Of a stretch of DNA of 64,000 nt, positions 62,701-64,000 are shown piece after piece. The notes under the pieces were generated by a model. It saw nothing but the letters and a program-made list of their open reading frames with translations. It did no database searches and was not told the DNA's origin. Made by a program: the position numbers and the translations under genes. Each line of letters opens with the position of its first letter. Position 1 is the stretch's first letter. The stretch is from positions 11,228,357 to 11,292,356 of the forward strand of contig NC_061789.1 in assembly GCF_022458985.1 (NCBI RefSeq). Reading direction: 5' to 3'. The stretch is from Mugil cephalus (lineage: Eukaryota; Chordata; Actinopteri; Mugiliformes; Mugilidae).

Positions 62701-63581
62701 TTTTCTCGGTATAAACGCTGTCTGCTTCTATTTCATGTCTTCTGGACGTCTTTGATCTGATCATCAGCTCACGTTGTTGGGTCATTAGCTGCGTTTCCGT
62801 CAAAGCGACCTTTCTGAAATTTCCACGTCTCGTAACGTCCCATCTCGCGATGTCCCATAATTCTGTTAAAATCTCATCACGTGAGACATCACACCCCGTA
62901 AAAAAAGTGTTTCCATCGCGCTTTTGCTGCACACTTTCATGTCCAGACGTCTGAAGAAGCACTTCATTTTTCCATAATGGAAACGGAGGAAGTGTCATTA
63001 CTGTCCCGTGCCTCCAAAAGCTACAGCATTCACGCTGCCTTCACTGACCACCGTACGCCAGAAAGACACGTTCTCAGGCTTTTTTGCCGACGTGTTCCTA
63101 AACGTTGTTTTGTTTCGTGCGCTTGTGTTTTCAGACCAGACCACCTCAACAGCCACGTCCGGCAGGTGCACTCCACAGAGAGACCGTTCAAGTGCACGGT
63201 AATCATCTGTTTGTTTACTCATGACTATCATGATGATGAACTAGATGCAGTTGATGCAGGCAGAAAGTCCGAGGCGCCGCATTAGCGTAAGCTTCACACT
63301 CTCCTGACCGTCATTCACGGACACAATAATGCACCGTGTGGTGTCATTTGGCCGCAAGTGAGGTTGTAACGCTCCTGAACGCCCGTCGCTTTGCTTTTCT
63401 TTCCCGCAGACGTGCACGTCGGCGTTCGCCACGCGGGATCGCCTCCGCGCTCATCTGATCCGCCACGAGGAGAAGGTGCCGTGCCACATCTGCGGGAAGC
63501 TTCTGTCGGCCGCCTACATCACCGACCACATGAGGGTCCACAACCAGTCGCAGCACCACGCCTGCCACCTCTGCAACCGCA
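59763..63581 (+). CDS. maz: Myc-associated zinc-finger protein (MAZ-type C2H2 factor), 5' part
   Basis: DNA-binding transcription factor of the nucleus. Six exons visible: 59763-59795, 60743-60893, 61854-62251, 62452-62708, 63135-63198 and 63410-63581, all in phase (358 codons); the C-terminal exon lies beyond the window. Starts MDTSWSNFLFQ, like the short-exon MAZ and VEZF1 starts. Then an acidic/Pro-rich region and C2H2 fingers: HICATCNKEFKNSYNLRRH, HACEACGKAFRDVYHLNRH, YSCPICQQRFKRKDRMSYH, YVCPHCAKAFSRPDHLNSH, FKCTTCTSAFATRDRLRAH, and VPCHICGKLLSAAYITDH, plus the start of a seventh (HACHLCNR). STERPFKC and EEKVPCHICGK match MAZ, while TCTSAFAT also fits VEZF1. Neighbour cdipt supports MAZ. 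Which fish copy (maza/mazb) is not known. Confidence 0.88.
59796..60742 (+). other. maz intron 1
   Basis: Intron with G-rich start ('ggtgggggtgtttgac') and no recognised gene or repeat. Confidence 0.5.
60894..61853 (+). other. maz intron 2
   Basis: AT-rich intron with no recognised features. Confidence 0.6.
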
Positions 63582-64000
63582 GTAAGGGCGCAGCAGGATC
63601 GCAAAAGTTCACGCTCAAATAGACAGTTGTGCAACGCAAACGTGGTTTGTTTGCTTATGGGGAGGTCCGGAGTTATTCTCTGTTTTTATTGTTGTCACTC
63701 GAGGCCGTGCATTGTGTTGCCCCTGGCTCCATTGTTGTGTATAAAAAAAACACAACCACACCTGAAATAATCATCTGCTGAAAGTAGTTCACAGAGAGTA
63801 CATGCATTTCCTATTCAAGTCAAATTTGATGAAATACAACATAGGTCTTCAACAGCGACCCCTAGGGAGTCCATGGAGGTACTGAAGGGAGGGGTCGCAA
63901 AATCGCAAAATTGATTGATTAGACATTTTTTTAAATATTTTATTTTATTTTATTTATTTTCCCCCACAGATTTAAATTTCATTAAATACACATTAACACG
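63582..64000 (+). other. maz intron after exon 6, with a repeat running off the edge
   Basis: Begins with donor GTAAGG. From about 63845 ('gtcttcaacagcgacccctagggagtcc ... gaggggtcgcaaaatcgc') the sequence resembles a dispersed fish repeat that continues past the window. Confidence 0.5.

Overview
The window is vertebrate nuclear DNA, almost certainly from a ray-finned (teleost, probably percomorph) fish. Genes have short GT-AG exons separated by introns of about 0.1-5 kb. Proteins match vertebrate families almost residue for residue, and the intergenic DNA carries typical fish repeats: Tc1-like elements, hAT-like miniature elements with GTGTCAAAC ends, a Penelope-like fragment and GT/TA microsatellites. 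I see no bacterial, viral or CRISPR-type system.

Left to right: (1) the last nine coding exons of calpain-15 (capn15, +, 197-5390); (2) stub1/CHIP, complete (+, 7832-10955); (3) jmjd8, complete (-, 16428-12245), tail to tail with stub1 and carrying a Tc1-like insertion in an intron; (4) a trypsin-like serine protease of the prostasin/prss60 type with a hydrophobic C-terminal tail (-, 24607-19193); (5) about 5 kb of repeat-rich intergenic DNA (24.6-29.6 kb); (6) an inducible hsp70 with an uninterrupted coding region, an upstream heat-shock-element cluster and a 5'UTR intron (+, 30471-32390); (7) taok2 (+, coding 39289-47806, upstream noncoding exon near 34.0-34.5 kb); (8) a T-rich stretch and a degraded Tc1-like element (50-54 kb); (9) cdipt, phosphatidylinositol synthase (+, 54291-56513); (10) the 5' part of a maz-type C2H2 zinc-finger gene (+, from 59763, running off the right edge).

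Gene content joins two human chromosome 16p neighbourhoods. capn15, stub1 and jmjd8 correspond to 16p13.3; taok2, cdipt and maz correspond to 16p11.2. Functionally, CHIP (TPR co-chaperone and U-box ubiquitin ligase) and Hsp70 (its EEVD-tailed client) lie about 20 kb apart on the same strand. There is no evidence that this is more than shared ancestry of the block.

All exon boundaries were placed by hand from splice consensus, reading-frame phase and remembered human homologues. UTR ends and repeat edges are approximate. I did not find a convincing undescribed system. The most useful oddities are a probable GC-AG intron in stub1, a nested miniature-element insertion, a perfect 3 x 24 bp tandem repeat in the hsp70 5'UTR, a 21-bp protease microexon and an enlarged Ser/His/Pro-rich tail in Taok2.
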